Assembly: GCA_964445085.1 (NCBI GenBank)
Contig: CAYUJV010000075.1
Coordinates: 1-14,201, forward strand
Length of the DNA stretch: 14,201 nucleotides
Source of the DNA: Thiobacter sp964445085
GTDB lineage: Bacteria; Pseudomonadota; Gammaproteobacteria; Burkholderiales; Thiobacteraceae
Direction of reading: 5' to 3'
Numbering within the stretch: the first letter of the stretch is position 1; each line of letters opens with the position of its first letter. Under the pieces are notes generated by a model. The model was not told the origin of the DNA. It searched no databases and saw only the letters and a list, made by a program, of their open reading frames with translations. Both the position numbers and the translations under genes were made by a program. This document shows, one piece after another, positions 1 to 7,266 of this stretch.

Positions 1-1392
1 GGCGTGACCACCGGCATCACCATGGAATTCCAGTTCGGCACCAACTGGGCCTACTACTCCCACTACGTGGGCGACATCTTCGGCGCGCCGCTGGCGATCG
101 AGGGGCTGATGGCCTTCTTCCTCGAATCCACCTTCATCGGCCTGTTTTTCTTCGGCTGGGACCGCCTCAACAAGTGGCAGCACTTCCTGGTGACGGTGTT
201 GATGGCGGTGGGCTCCAATCTCTCCGCGCTGTGGATTTTGATCGCCAACGGCTGGATGCAGAACCCGGTGGGCGCGGAGTTCTCCTTCACCACCATGCGC
301 ATGGAGATGACCAACTTCTGGGCCATCGTCTTCAATCCGGACGCCCAGGCCAAGTTCGTGCACACCGTGTCCGCCGGCTACGTCACCGCCTCCCTGTTCG
401 TGCTCGGCGTGAGCAGCTGGTACCTGCTCAAGGGCCGCGACCTTGAGTTTGCGCGCCGTTCCTTCCGCATCGCCGCCGGCTTCGGCTTCGCCTCGGCGCT
501 GTCGGTGATCGTGCTCGGCGACGAATCCGGCTACACCGTGGGCGAGGCGCAGCAGACCAAGATGGCGGCCATCGAGGCGATGTGGAAGACCGAGCCCGCG
601 CCGGCGCCCTTCGTGTTGTTCGCGCTGCCGAACGAGAAGGCCGAGCGCAACGACTACGAGGTCAAGATCCCCTACGTGCTGGGCCTGATCGGCACGCGCT
701 CGGTGACCCAGACGCTGCCGGGCATCGACGAGATCAAGGAGAAGAACCGGGCGCACATCGAGCGCGGCATCGTCGCCGTGGGCGCGCTGGAGCGGCTGCG
801 GCACGATCGGAACGACAAGGAAGCCCTGGCGCTGTTCGACGCGCACAAGGACGATTTGGGCTTCGGCCTGCTGCTGAAGAAATACACGCCGGACGTGTCC
901 AAGGCCACGCCGCAGATGATCGAGCAGGCGGTGGACGATTCCATCCCGCGGGTGGCGCCCCTGTTCTGGAGCTTCCGCCTGATGGTGGCGCTGGGCTTCG
1001 CCTTCCTCGCCCTGTTCACGCTGGCGCTGTTCTACTCCATCAAGGGCACCTTCCTCAGCAAGACCTGGCTGCTACGCTGGGCGCTGTGGTTCATCCCCAT
1101 GCCGTGGATCGCGGCCGAGCTCGGCTGGTTCGTCGCGGAATACGGGCGCCAGCCGTGGACCATCTACGGCGTGCTGCCCACCCACCTGTCCGTGTCCAAT
1201 CTCTCGCCCGGCGCCATCTACGGCTCGCTCGCCGGCTTCATCGGCTTCTACACCGTGCTGCTGGTGATCGAGATGTATCTGATGATCAAGTACGCGCGCC
1301 TGGGCCCGTCCAGCCTGGGCCTGGGCAAGTACCACCATGAACGAGCCGGCGGCGGCCCGCTGCCCGCCAACGCACCCGCGGCCAGAGTTTGA
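1..1392 (+). CDS. cydA: Cytochrome bd ubiquinol oxidase subunit I (5' end outside window)
   Basis: This is the haem-bearing subunit of the inner-membrane quinol oxidase that reduces oxygen to water with ubiquinol. The frame is open at the window edge. It aligns without gaps to remembered E. coli CydA from about its residue 66, so some 65 N-terminal residues, including haem ligand His19, lie outside. Using window codon + 65, Glu99, Glu107, His186 and Met393 (haem b558 ligands), Glu445 in the GWFVAEYGRQPW motif, and Q-loop Lys252 and Glu257 all fall on the expected codons. The Q-loop is the long E. coli type. Projected full length is about 528 residues, against 522 in E. coli. The stop is followed by cydB after 10 nt, and the stop overlaps the cydB ribosome site. 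Identification is firm; the incompleteness is only a window effect. Confidence 0.97.
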   Translation, partial: GVTTGITMEFQFGTNWAYYSHYVGDIFGAPLAIEGLMAFFLESTFIGLFFFGWDRLNKWQHFLVTVLMAVGSNLSALWILIANGWMQNPVGAEFSFTTMRMEMTNFWAIVFNPDAQAKFVHTVSAGYVTASLFVLGVSSWYLLKGRDLEFARRSFRIAAGFGFASALSVIVLGDESGYTVGEAQQTKMAAIEAMWKTEPAPAPFVLFALPNEKAERNDYEVKIPYVLGLIGTRSVTQTLPGIDEIKEKNRAHIERGIVAVGALERLRHDRNDKEALALFDAHKDDLGFGLLLKKYTPDVSKATPQMIEQAVDDSIPRVAPLFWSFRLMVALGFAFLALFTLALFYSIKGTFLSKTWLLRWALWFIPMPWIAAELGWFVAEYGRQPWTIYGVLPTHLSVSNLSPGAIYGSLAGFIGFYTVLLVIEMYLMIKYARLGPSSLGLGKYHHERAGGGPLPANAPAARV

Positions 1393-1402
1393 GGAGAGAA
1401 CC

Positions 1403-2542
1403 ATGCTTGAATACGCAACCCTGAAACTGATCTGGTGGCTGCTGGTGGGCGTGCTGCTGGTGGGCTTCGCCATCATGGACGGCCACGACATGGGCGTGGG
1501 GACGCTGCTGCCCTTCGTCGGCAGCAACGATCTCGAGCGTCGCGCGGTGATCAACACCGTGGCGCCGCACTGGGACGGCAACCAGGTGTGGTTCATCACC
1601 GCCGGCGGCGCGATTTTTGCGGCATGGCCGCTGATTTACGCCACCGCCTTCTCCGGCTTCTACTGGGCGATGATGGCGGCGCTGTGGGCGCTGTTCTTCC
1701 GGCCGGTGGGCTTCGACTACCGCTCCAAGATCGCGAACCCGGCCTGGCGCAACACCTGGGACTGGGGCCTCTTCATCGGCGGGGCGGTGCCGCCCATCAT
1801 CTTCGGCGTGGCCTTCGGCAATCTGCTGCAGGGCGTGCCGTTCCGCTTCGACGACACCCTGCAGTCCACCTACACCGGGACCTTCTGGCAGCTGCTGAAT
1901 CCCTTCGGGCTGCTGGCCGGGGTGGTGAGCCTGTCCATGATCACCTTCCAGGGCGCGAACTACCTAATGATGCGCACCGAGGGCGACATCTACCGCCGCA
2001 CCCGCGCCGCGAGCCTGATTTTCGGCGCGCTCACCATCGTCAGCTTCGCCCTGGCCGGATGGTGGGTGATGAAGGGCATCGACGGCTACGTGATCACCAG
2101 CACCGTCCATCCCAACGCGCTGCCCGATCCCCTGGACAAGACCGTGGTCCGGGAGGCCGGCGCGTGGCTGCAGAACTATGGGCACTATCCCTGGGCCAAG
2201 TGGGTTCCCATCGCGGCCTTCGTCGCGGCGGCGCTGGGCATGCTGTTCGCGCGCCTGCACAAGCCGGGGCTGGCCTTCATCGCGTCGAGCGTGACCTGCG
2301 CCGGGGTCATCGGCACCGCCGGCGTGTCCATGTTCCCGTTCCTGATGCCCTCGTCCCTCGACCCGCGCTCCAGCCTCACGGTGTGGGACAGCGTGTCCTC
2401 CCACCTCACCCTCGGGCTGATGCTGGGGGCGACGGTGGTGTTCATGCCCCTGATCGTGTTCTACACCTCCTGGGCCTACAAGGTGATGTGGGGCAAGGTG
2501 ACCACCGACTACATCAAGGCCAACGACAAGTCGGCCTATTGA
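1403..2542 (+). CDS. cydB: Cytochrome bd ubiquinol oxidase subunit II
   Basis: CydB is the second core membrane subunit of the bd oxidase, needed for haem insertion and assembly of the CydAB complex. The protein has 379 residues, the same length as E. coli CydB, and resembles it throughout: IWWLLVGVLLVGFA at the N-terminus, DGHDMGVG with Asp29, APHWDGNQVW with Asp58, then FFRPVGFDYRSK, LLQGVPF, and MFPFLMPSS near the C-terminus. It has the expected series of hydrophobic helices. The ATG at 1403 is chosen because GAGGAG lies just upstream and the resulting N-terminus matches the family exactly; an upstream in-frame start at 1337 would add residues unlike CydB and overlap cydA. It follows cydA by 10 nt and precedes cydX by 14 nt, so the three are surely co-transcribed. 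Confidence 0.97.
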   Translation: MLEYATLKLIWWLLVGVLLVGFAIMDGHDMGVGTLLPFVGSNDLERRAVINTVAPHWDGNQVWFITAGGAIFAAWPLIYATAFSGFYWAMMAALWALFFRPVGFDYRSKIANPAWRNTWDWGLFIGGAVPPIIFGVAFGNLLQGVPFRFDDTLQSTYTGTFWQLLNPFGLLAGVVSLSMITFQGANYLMMRTEGDIYRRTRAASLIFGALTIVSFALAGWWVMKGIDGYVITSTVHPNALPDPLDKTVVREAGAWLQNYGHYPWAKWVPIAAFVAAALGMLFARLHKPGLAFIASSVTCAGVIGTAGVSMFPFLMPSSLDPRSSLTVWDSVSSHLTLGLMLGATVVFMPLIVFYTSWAYKVMWGKVTTDYIKANDKSAY

Positions 2543-2556
2543 GCAAGGAGAACACC

Positions 2557-2685
2557 ATGTGGTATTTCGCCTGGATACTCGGCGTCACCATGGCCGTGCT
2601 GCTGGCGGCCATCAGCGCCATGATGTGTGACGCCAAGGAATGCGCGCTGGACGAGCAGGACAGGCAGCAGAAGGCGGCGGAATGA
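2557..2685 (+). CDS. cydX: Cytochrome bd small subunit CydX
   Basis: This 42-residue single-span membrane protein starts with MWYFAWILG, the hallmark of CydX (YbgT). CydX packs against CydA and stabilises the haems of the bd oxidase. One hydrophobic helix (about residues 3-24) is followed by a short charged tail rich in Asp, Glu, Gln and Lys, the usual CydX layout; E. coli CydX has 37 residues. An AAGGAG ribosome site at 2545-2550 precedes the ATG. The stop overlaps the ATG of the next gene (ATGA), which suggests translational coupling. The gene is short enough to be missed by automated calling. It carries two cysteines (in the MMCDAKEC stretch) that the E. coli protein lacks. Confidence 0.93.
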   Translation: MWYFAWILGVTMAVLLAAISAMMCDAKECALDEQDRQQKAAE

Positions 2686-3818
2686 GCCGGCGCATCAGCA
2701 TCATCGGCGGCGGCTTCGCCGCGCTGACGGCGGTGCGCGAGCTGCGGCGGCGCGCGCCCGAGGCGGAGCTCACCCTCATCGCGCCTGAGCCCAGACTGCT
2801 CTATTACCCGAGCCTGATCTGGGTGCCCGCCGGTCTGCGCGCGGGCGAGGATCTGCGCATCAACGTGCAGGATTTCCTCGATCGCAACCGGGTGCGCTTC
2901 CATGCAGGACGGGTGAGCGGGCTGGCCGACGGCGGGCGACGGGTGATCACCGATCGCGGCGAGGTGGCCAACGACGCGCTGCTCATCGCCAGCGGCGGGC
3001 GCTTCCTCAAGTCGCTGCCCGGCATCGAGCACGCGCTGACGGTGTGCGAGGGCGTGGCCGCGGCGGAGGCGATCCGCGACCGCCTGCAGGCCATGGACGG
3101 CGGCACCATCGCCTTCGGCTTCGGCACCAACCCCAAGGAGCAGGGGGCGATGCGCGGCGGGCCCATGTTCGAGCTGCTGTTCGGCATCGACACCCTGCTG
3201 CGCCGCCAGGGCCGGCGCAGCCGCTTCACGCTGGCGTTCTTCAACGCGGCGAAGGAACCGGGCAAGCGCCTGGGCGAGAAGGCCGTGGCGGGTCTGCTGC
3301 GGCAGATGGAAAAACGCGGCATCGTCACCCATCTGGGGCACAAGCTGCTGGGCTTCGAGGCGGAGCGGGTGAAGACCGAAGGCGGCGACATCGCGGCCGA
3401 CCTGATCCTGTTCATGCCCGGCATGACCGGCCCCGCCTGGGCGGCGGATTCCGGCCTGGTGCTGTCGGAAGGCGGCTTCTTCAAGGCTGACGCCCACTGT
3501 CGCGTGGAAGGCGCGGACAAGGTCTTCGTCGCGGGCGATGCCGGCAGCTACCCGGGGCCAGACTGGCTGCCGAAGCAGGCGCACATGGCCGATCTGCAGG
3601 CCAGGACCGCGGTCGAGAACCTGCTGCTCGCCCTCGACGGCCGGCCGCCGGCGGCACGCTTCAAGACCGAGCTCATCTGCATCGTCGACACCCTGGACCG
3701 GGGCATCCTGGTCTATCGCAATGAGCGGCGGGCGCTGCTGCTGCCGCCCTGCCGCCTGTTCCACTGGGCGAAGCGCTTCTTCGAATGGCTCTACCTGCGC
3801 CCCTACCGGCAGGCGTGA
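2682..3818 (+). CDS. SQR-like FAD-dependent oxidoreductase in the cyd operon
   Basis: A 378-residue flavoprotein of the sulfide:quinone oxidoreductase / flavocytochrome c sulfide dehydrogenase superfamily. Residues 5-14 form the FAD-binding GGGFAA turn, and VFVAGDAG at 281-288 is the second FAD motif. Aligned by eye to the neighbouring true SQR, Cys122 (TVCEG) matches SQR Cys128 and Cys333 (LICIVDTLD) matches the third SQR cysteine. The middle redox cysteine is missing: that position reads GTNPKEQG. The end (HWAKRFFEWLYLR) is a basic aromatic amphipathic stretch like the SQR membrane anchor, so a monotopic membrane enzyme feeding quinone is likely. The substrate is unknown: sulfide, polysulfide or another thiol are possible, and an NDH-2-like role is less likely. 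The start at 2682 is set by the ATGA overlap with cydX. Lying between cydX and ybgE, it probably works with the bd oxidase. Superfamily is sure; exact function is not. Confidence 0.85.
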   Translation: MSRRISIIGGGFAALTAVRELRRRAPEAELTLIAPEPRLLYYPSLIWVPAGLRAGEDLRINVQDFLDRNRVRFHAGRVSGLADGGRRVITDRGEVANDALLIASGGRFLKSLPGIEHALTVCEGVAAAEAIRDRLQAMDGGTIAFGFGTNPKEQGAMRGGPMFELLFGIDTLLRRQGRRSRFTLAFFNAAKEPGKRLGEKAVAGLLRQMEKRGIVTHLGHKLLGFEAERVKTEGGDIAADLILFMPGMTGPAWAADSGLVLSEGGFFKADAHCRVEGADKVFVAGDAGSYPGPDWLPKQAHMADLQARTAVENLLLALDGRPPAARFKTELICIVDTLDRGILVYRNERRALLLPPCRLFHWAKRFFEWLYLRPYRQA

Positions 3819-3823
3819 GCGGC

Positions 3824-4111
3824 ATGGACACGCGCTTCTGTTACGGTGGGCCGGCGCGACTGGGCTCGCTGTTGGCGGCCCTGACGGTGATGGTGCTGGT
3901 CACCGTGTATCCGGCGGCACTCACCCGCGACGGCGCGGCATTGCCCCACGGCGTGTTGATGCTGGTGATGTGGGGGCTGTCCGCCGGCTTCGTCCACGGC
4001 GTCGGCTTCGTGCCCCGGCATCCGCTGCTGCGGCTGGCGCTGGGCCCGCCCGCCGCCTGGCCGCTGCTGGGTCTGGCGCTGTTCCTCTACCTGCGGCATT
4101 TCATCAACTGA
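3824..4111 (+). CDS. ybgE: Cyd operon membrane protein YbgE family
   Basis: A 95-residue protein with three hydrophobic segments (about 12-31, 41-62 and 72-91). The central MLVMWGLSAGFVHGVGF stretch closely resembles E. coli YbgE (LLLMWAVCAGVIHGVGF), and the HGVGF box at 58-62 is the family signature. YbgE is encoded just after cydABX in many proteobacteria; its role is not well defined but it is linked to the bd oxidase. The ATG at 3824 lies 5 nt after the preceding stop. An in-frame ATG at 3785 would overlap that gene by 34 nt and add a stretch unlike the family, so it was not used. The gene confirms that the cyd operon continues past the inserted flavoprotein. Confidence 0.88.
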   Translation: MDTRFCYGGPARLGSLLAALTVMVLVTVYPAALTRDGAALPHGVLMLVMWGLSAGFVHGVGFVPRHPLLRLALGPPAAWPLLGLALFLYLRHFIN

Positions 4112-4133
4112 TCCCGTCGATCGTTGCCCGAAA

Positions 4134-4154
4134 CGGCGCGGCAGGCCCGCGCCG
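4134..4154 (+). terminator. GC hairpin between ybgE and sqr
   Basis: An 8-bp perfect GC stem (CGGCGCGG / CCGCGCCG) encloses the 5-nt loop CAGGC, 22 nt after the ybgE stop. No T-run follows, so it is not a classical intrinsic terminator. It could attenuate or stabilise the cyd transcript, or end it with Rho. The 94-nt gap holds no convincing -35/-10 pair, so whether sqr has its own promoter is open. Confidence 0.35.
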
Positions 4155-4205
4155 GAGGGGCGGGTCACGTCCGAAGATCCCTTGCATCCGAAAAAGGAAA
4201 CCCGA

Positions 4206-5477
4206 ATGGCTCATGTCGTCATCATCGGCGCCGGCACCGGCGGCACGCCGGCCGCCTATGAAATCCGCGCGCTGCTCGACAGGACGCATCGCGTCACCCT
4301 CGTCAACGCGTCGGAGAATTTTCAGTTCGTGCCTTCCAATCCCTGGGTTGCCCTGGGCTGGCGCGACCGGCGCGACACCAGCTTTCCCTTGCGCCCCTAC
4401 CTCGAGAAGAAGAACATCGGCTTCATCGCCCAGCGCGTGGAGCAGATCGATGCGCTCCACCAGCGCCTGTACCTGCGCGATGGAAGCACCCTGGACTACG
4501 ACTATCTGGTGCTGACCACCGGGCCGCGGCTGGCATTCGAGCTGGTGGCCGGCGCCGGACCGGAATCGGGCCACACGCAGTCGGTGTGCACCCTGGAGCA
4601 TGCGGAGCGGGCGCACGAGGCGTATCAGGCGTTTCTGCAGGATCCCGGCCCGGTCATCGTCGGCGCGCTGCCGGGCGCCTCCTGCTTCGGCCCCGCCTAC
4701 GAGTACGCCATGGCGCTGGAGACCGACCTGCGCCGGCGCAAGCTGCGGCACCAGGTGCCCATCACCTACGTCACGCCCGAGCCCTACGTGGGACACCTGG
4801 GACTGGGCGGGGTGGGGGACTCCAAGGGGCTGCTGGAGAACGAGCTGCGCCAGCGCCACATCAAGTGGATCACCAATGCCAAGGTCACGGCCATCGAGCC
4901 GGGCCGGATGCAGGTCGAGGAGTACAGCGATCTGGGCGAGAAGCTGCGCGAGCAGGCGCTGGAGTTCAAGTACGCCATGATGCTGCCGGCCTTCCGCGGC
5001 GTGGACGCCGTGGCCGCGGTGGAGGGCCTGTGCAATCCCGCCGGCTTCGTGATCGTGGACGAGCGCCAGCGCAGCCCGAAGTACCCCCACATCTACGCCG
5101 CCGGCGTCGGCATCGCCATTCCGCCGGTGGAACCCACGCCGGTGGCCACCGGCACCCCCAAGACCGGCTACATGATCGAGTCCATGGTGTCCGCCATCGC
5201 CCACAACATCGCCGACGAGCTGGCGGGCCTGCCGCCCACCCACACCGGCAGCTGGAGCACCATCTGCCTCGCCGACATGGGCGACACCGGCGCGGCCTTC
5301 GTCGCCATTCCGCAGATTCCGCCGCGCAACGTGACCTGGGCGAAGAAGGGGAAATGGGTGCACCTGGCCAAGGCCGCGTTCGAGAAGTATTTCATCCGCA
5401 AGATGAAGACCGGCAACTCCGAGCCCATCTACGAGAAATACATGCTCAAGGCATTGGGCATCCGGCGCCTGAAGTAG
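4206..5477 (+). CDS. sqr: Sulfide:quinone oxidoreductase, type I
   Basis: This monotopic membrane flavoprotein oxidises sulfide to sulfur or polysulfide and passes electrons to quinone. The 423 residues resemble Acidithiobacillus ferrooxidans SQR closely across the whole length. The FAD turn GAGTGG is at 8-13. The three catalytic cysteines are present: Cys128 (SVCTLEHAERA), Cys160 (GASCFGPAYEYA) and Cys354 (ICLADMGD). Nearby His132 and His197 (YVGHLGL) are also kept. MSAIPPVE-type quinone and FAD contacts appear around 303-327 (IAIPPVEPTPVATGTPKTGY), and the C-terminal amphipathic anchor AKAAFEKYFIRKM is at 388-400. The ATG at 4206 is preceded by AAGGAA at good spacing and gives the family N-terminus. 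It lies just downstream of the cyd operon on the same strand, so its quinol may be re-oxidised by the bd oxidase. Confidence 0.96.
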   Translation: MAHVVIIGAGTGGTPAAYEIRALLDRTHRVTLVNASENFQFVPSNPWVALGWRDRRDTSFPLRPYLEKKNIGFIAQRVEQIDALHQRLYLRDGSTLDYDYLVLTTGPRLAFELVAGAGPESGHTQSVCTLEHAERAHEAYQAFLQDPGPVIVGALPGASCFGPAYEYAMALETDLRRRKLRHQVPITYVTPEPYVGHLGLGGVGDSKGLLENELRQRHIKWITNAKVTAIEPGRMQVEEYSDLGEKLREQALEFKYAMMLPAFRGVDAVAAVEGLCNPAGFVIVDERQRSPKYPHIYAAGVGIAIPPVEPTPVATGTPKTGYMIESMVSAIAHNIADELAGLPPTHTGSWSTICLADMGDTGAAFVAIPQIPPRNVTWAKKGKWVHLAKAAFEKYFIRKMKTGNSEPIYEKYMLKALGIRRLK

Positions 5478-5504
5478 GTCCCGGCGCGCGGGAGGCGTTC
5501 CCGG

Positions 5505-5517
5505 TAAAATGCGCGCA
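5505..5517 (+). promoter_or_regulatory. Possible -10 box next to a leaderless start
   Basis: TAAAAT at 5505-5510 lies seven bases upstream of the ATG at 5517, where a -10 box would place the transcript start on the ATG itself. The only good ribosome-site-like stretch (GGGAGG, about 5490) is some 20 nt from the ATG, too far to serve it. No good -35 is visible, so the call is tentative. Confidence 0.3.
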
Positions 5518-6395
5518 TGCTCGCCCTGCGCATTCTCTCCATCGTCTTTCCCGTCTTCGCCATCATCGGCATCGGCTGGTGGTACGGGCGCGTGAAGCGC
5601 CCGGACATCGGCGTCACCAACCAGATCAGCATGGACGTGCTGGTGCCGGCGCTGGTGTTCGCCGCGCTCGCGTCCAAGTCCTTCGACTTCGCCCACTACT
5701 GGCAGCTGGCCCTGGGCGGCGTGGCGGTGATCCTGGGCTCCGGCCTGCTGGCGTGGCCGGTGGCGCGGCTGCTGAAGGTGAAGACCATGACCTTCGTGCC
5801 GCCGATGATGTTCAACAACTCGGGCAACATGGGCATCCCGCTCATCGTGCTGGCCTTCGGTGAACAGGCGCTTCCCGCCGCGATCATCCTGTTCCTGGTG
5901 GAGATGATCCTGCACTTCTCCATGGGGCCCTACATGCTGTCCCACCGCATGCATCCGCTGCAGCTGCTGAAGACGCCGGTGATGGCGGCGACCGTGCTCG
6001 GCGTCGCGGTCAGCCTGTCCGGGGCGACCGTGCCGCAGCCGCTGTACACGGCGATCAAGATGGTGGGCGACGCCTCCATTCCGATGCTGCTGTTCGCGCT
6101 CGGCGTGCGCCTGAACCAGGTGTCCTTCAAGGACTGGCACATCGGTGCCTGGAGCGGCATCGTCTCGCCGGCGACCGGGATCATCATGGTGCTGCTGGTC
6201 GCGCCGCTGCTCGACCTCACGCCGGTGCAGCAGTCCATCCTGCTGGTGTTCGGCGCGCTGCCGCCGGCGGTGCTGAACTACCTCATGGCCGAGCAGTACC
6301 GGCAGGAGCCGGAACGGGTCGCCTCCATCGTCCTGCTGGGCAATCTGGCGTCGCTGGCGGTGATGCCGGTAGTATTGGCCTTCGCACTGAAGTGA
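5517..6395 (+). CDS. AEC-family permease
   Basis: A 292-residue integral membrane protein of the auxin efflux carrier (AEC) family, inner-membrane secondary transporters whose characterised bacterial members move organic acids such as malate. It shows about ten hydrophobic helices in two halves. The family motif NNSGNMGIPL at 100-109 breaks the fourth helix, and LGVRL near 195-200 and the C-terminal LGNLASLAVMPVVLAFAL are also typical. The N-terminal FPVFAIIGIGWWYGR is characteristic. It starts 39 nt after sqr and ends 7 nt before the next gene, so the latter pair is likely one unit. The substrate cannot be read from sequence; linkage to sulfur oxidation is only positional. An ATG at 5509 is out of frame and was not used. 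Confidence 0.9.
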   Translation: MLALRILSIVFPVFAIIGIGWWYGRVKRPDIGVTNQISMDVLVPALVFAALASKSFDFAHYWQLALGGVAVILGSGLLAWPVARLLKVKTMTFVPPMMFNNSGNMGIPLIVLAFGEQALPAAIILFLVEMILHFSMGPYMLSHRMHPLQLLKTPVMAATVLGVAVSLSGATVPQPLYTAIKMVGDASIPMLLFALGVRLNQVSFKDWHIGAWSGIVSPATGIIMVLLVAPLLDLTPVQQSILLVFGALPPAVLNYLMAEQYRQEPERVASIVLLGNLASLAVMPVVLAFALK

Positions 6396-6402
6396 GTAGC
6401 CC

Positions 6403-7200
6403 ATGGCCGTCAAACTCCCCCCCAACAACACCGACGTTCCCGAAGCCTACGTGGGCGCCTGGCACAAACGCTCCAACATCGACCGCACCTATTGGCTGCA
6501 GACCCATCGCCTGCACGCAATCATCGAGATCCCGACCGATCGTCCGGCGTTCTCCGGGCGCAGCGGCTGGGAAGACTTCAGCGACGAGGAGCTGATGATC
6601 CTGGCGCACCAGGGCGGCGTGTCCGGTGCCTGCATCGCGGCGGAGGACATTCTGCACCGCCGCCGCCAGGTGGACTATCTGCCCCAGCGCGGGCAGCCCT
6701 TCCTGCGCCGCATGCATCGCGACGGCGTTTCTCTCTACGAGGAGTGCCTGGACGGCCGCCACGGCTGCGCCTGGGACTTGCTGGCGGACGGCGACGACGA
6801 GATCGTCGGCCTGCGCTTCCACGACGTGGAGGTGGGCGGGGAGGGCGACCAGTGCCGCGGTTATCTGCTGATGGTGGGGCCGTATTTCATGTACGTGCGC
6901 GACCGCTTCGTCGCCACCCAGCGCGCGGAGTCGCTGGCGATGCTCGCCGAGCTGAAGAACTTCACGCGGGAGCAGCTGATCGCGGTGCTCGACTTCGACC
7001 TGTCCTTCGGCCGCCGCGATGGCGCGCATCCCTGGCGCATCGAGCTGTCCACCATTCCCTTCCGGGAAGGCCGCCAGCTCATGAACGACGAGGTGCTGCA
7101 CCGCATCATCGCGGGCGCCAACCGGGGCCCGGAAAAGATTCGGCGCGGCGGGAGAGTGTTCCTGCGCTACTGGACCCTGGACGAGTGGCAGCAGCGCTGA
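6403..7200 (+). CDS. Conserved cytosolic protein of unknown function
   Basis: A 265-residue soluble protein without signal peptide or membrane segment. I do not recognise it firmly. The N-terminal pattern GAWHKRS (18-24), YWLQT (30-34), then EIPTDRPAFSG (42-52), then acidic and beta-rich segments, recalls proteins with a lipocalin-like beta-barrel resembling the fungal HRI1 fold. That is a recollection of pattern, not a proven match. Other visible parts are FHDVEVGGEG (139-147), YFMYVRDR (161-168), a possible helix AESLAMLAELKN (175-186), and a C-terminus ending YWTLDEWQQR. It contains four cysteines (78, 115, 122, 151) with no metal-site spacing. It follows the AEC gene by 7 nt and ends the plus-strand block. 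Coding is well supported by codon bias and clean boundaries; function is unknown. Confidence 0.8.
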   Translation: MAVKLPPNNTDVPEAYVGAWHKRSNIDRTYWLQTHRLHAIIEIPTDRPAFSGRSGWEDFSDEELMILAHQGGVSGACIAAEDILHRRRQVDYLPQRGQPFLRRMHRDGVSLYEECLDGRHGCAWDLLADGDDEIVGLRFHDVEVGGEGDQCRGYLLMVGPYFMYVRDRFVATQRAESLAMLAELKNFTREQLIAVLDFDLSFGRRDGAHPWRIELSTIPFREGRQLMNDEVLHRIIAGANRGPEKIRRGGRVFLRYWTLDEWQQR

Positions 7201-7221
7201 TCGAGGGGCTGCGGTGAGGGT

Positions 7222-7255
7222 CGGCGCGGCGGCGAGAAAGCTTGTCGCCGCGCCG
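7222..7255. terminator. Hairpin between convergent genes
   Basis: A 10-bp perfect stem (7222-7231 with 7246-7255) encloses a 14-nt loop containing the palindrome AAGCTT. It sits exactly between the end of the plus-strand block (7200) and the end of sorB (7267), as expected of a bidirectional terminator. There is no clear T-run on either strand, so termination may be factor-assisted. Confidence 0.5.
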
Positions 7256-7266
7256 GGGGCGGCCGG

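Noticed and set aside
1..195. Apparent loss of the CydA N-terminus with haem ligand His19
   Set aside because: The reading frame is open at the window edge and aligns from residue 66, so the missing part simply lies outside.
2514..3764. Minus-strand open frame opposite the SQR-like flavoprotein
   Set aside because: Antisense shadow; no motif, and the plus strand has clear FAD motifs and operon spacing.
2682..3818. Calling the operon flavoprotein an NDH-2 NADH dehydrogenase
   Set aside because: The paired cysteines aligned to SQR Cys128 and its third cysteine, and the SQR-like C-terminal anchor, favour the SQR/FCSD group, though NADH use is not excluded.
4104..6431. Very long open frame (775 codons) on the minus strand opposite sqr and the AEC gene
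   Set aside because: Low-complexity His/Arg/Gly/Gln-rich translation typical of antisense frames in GC-rich DNA; the plus strand carries two clear family proteins here.
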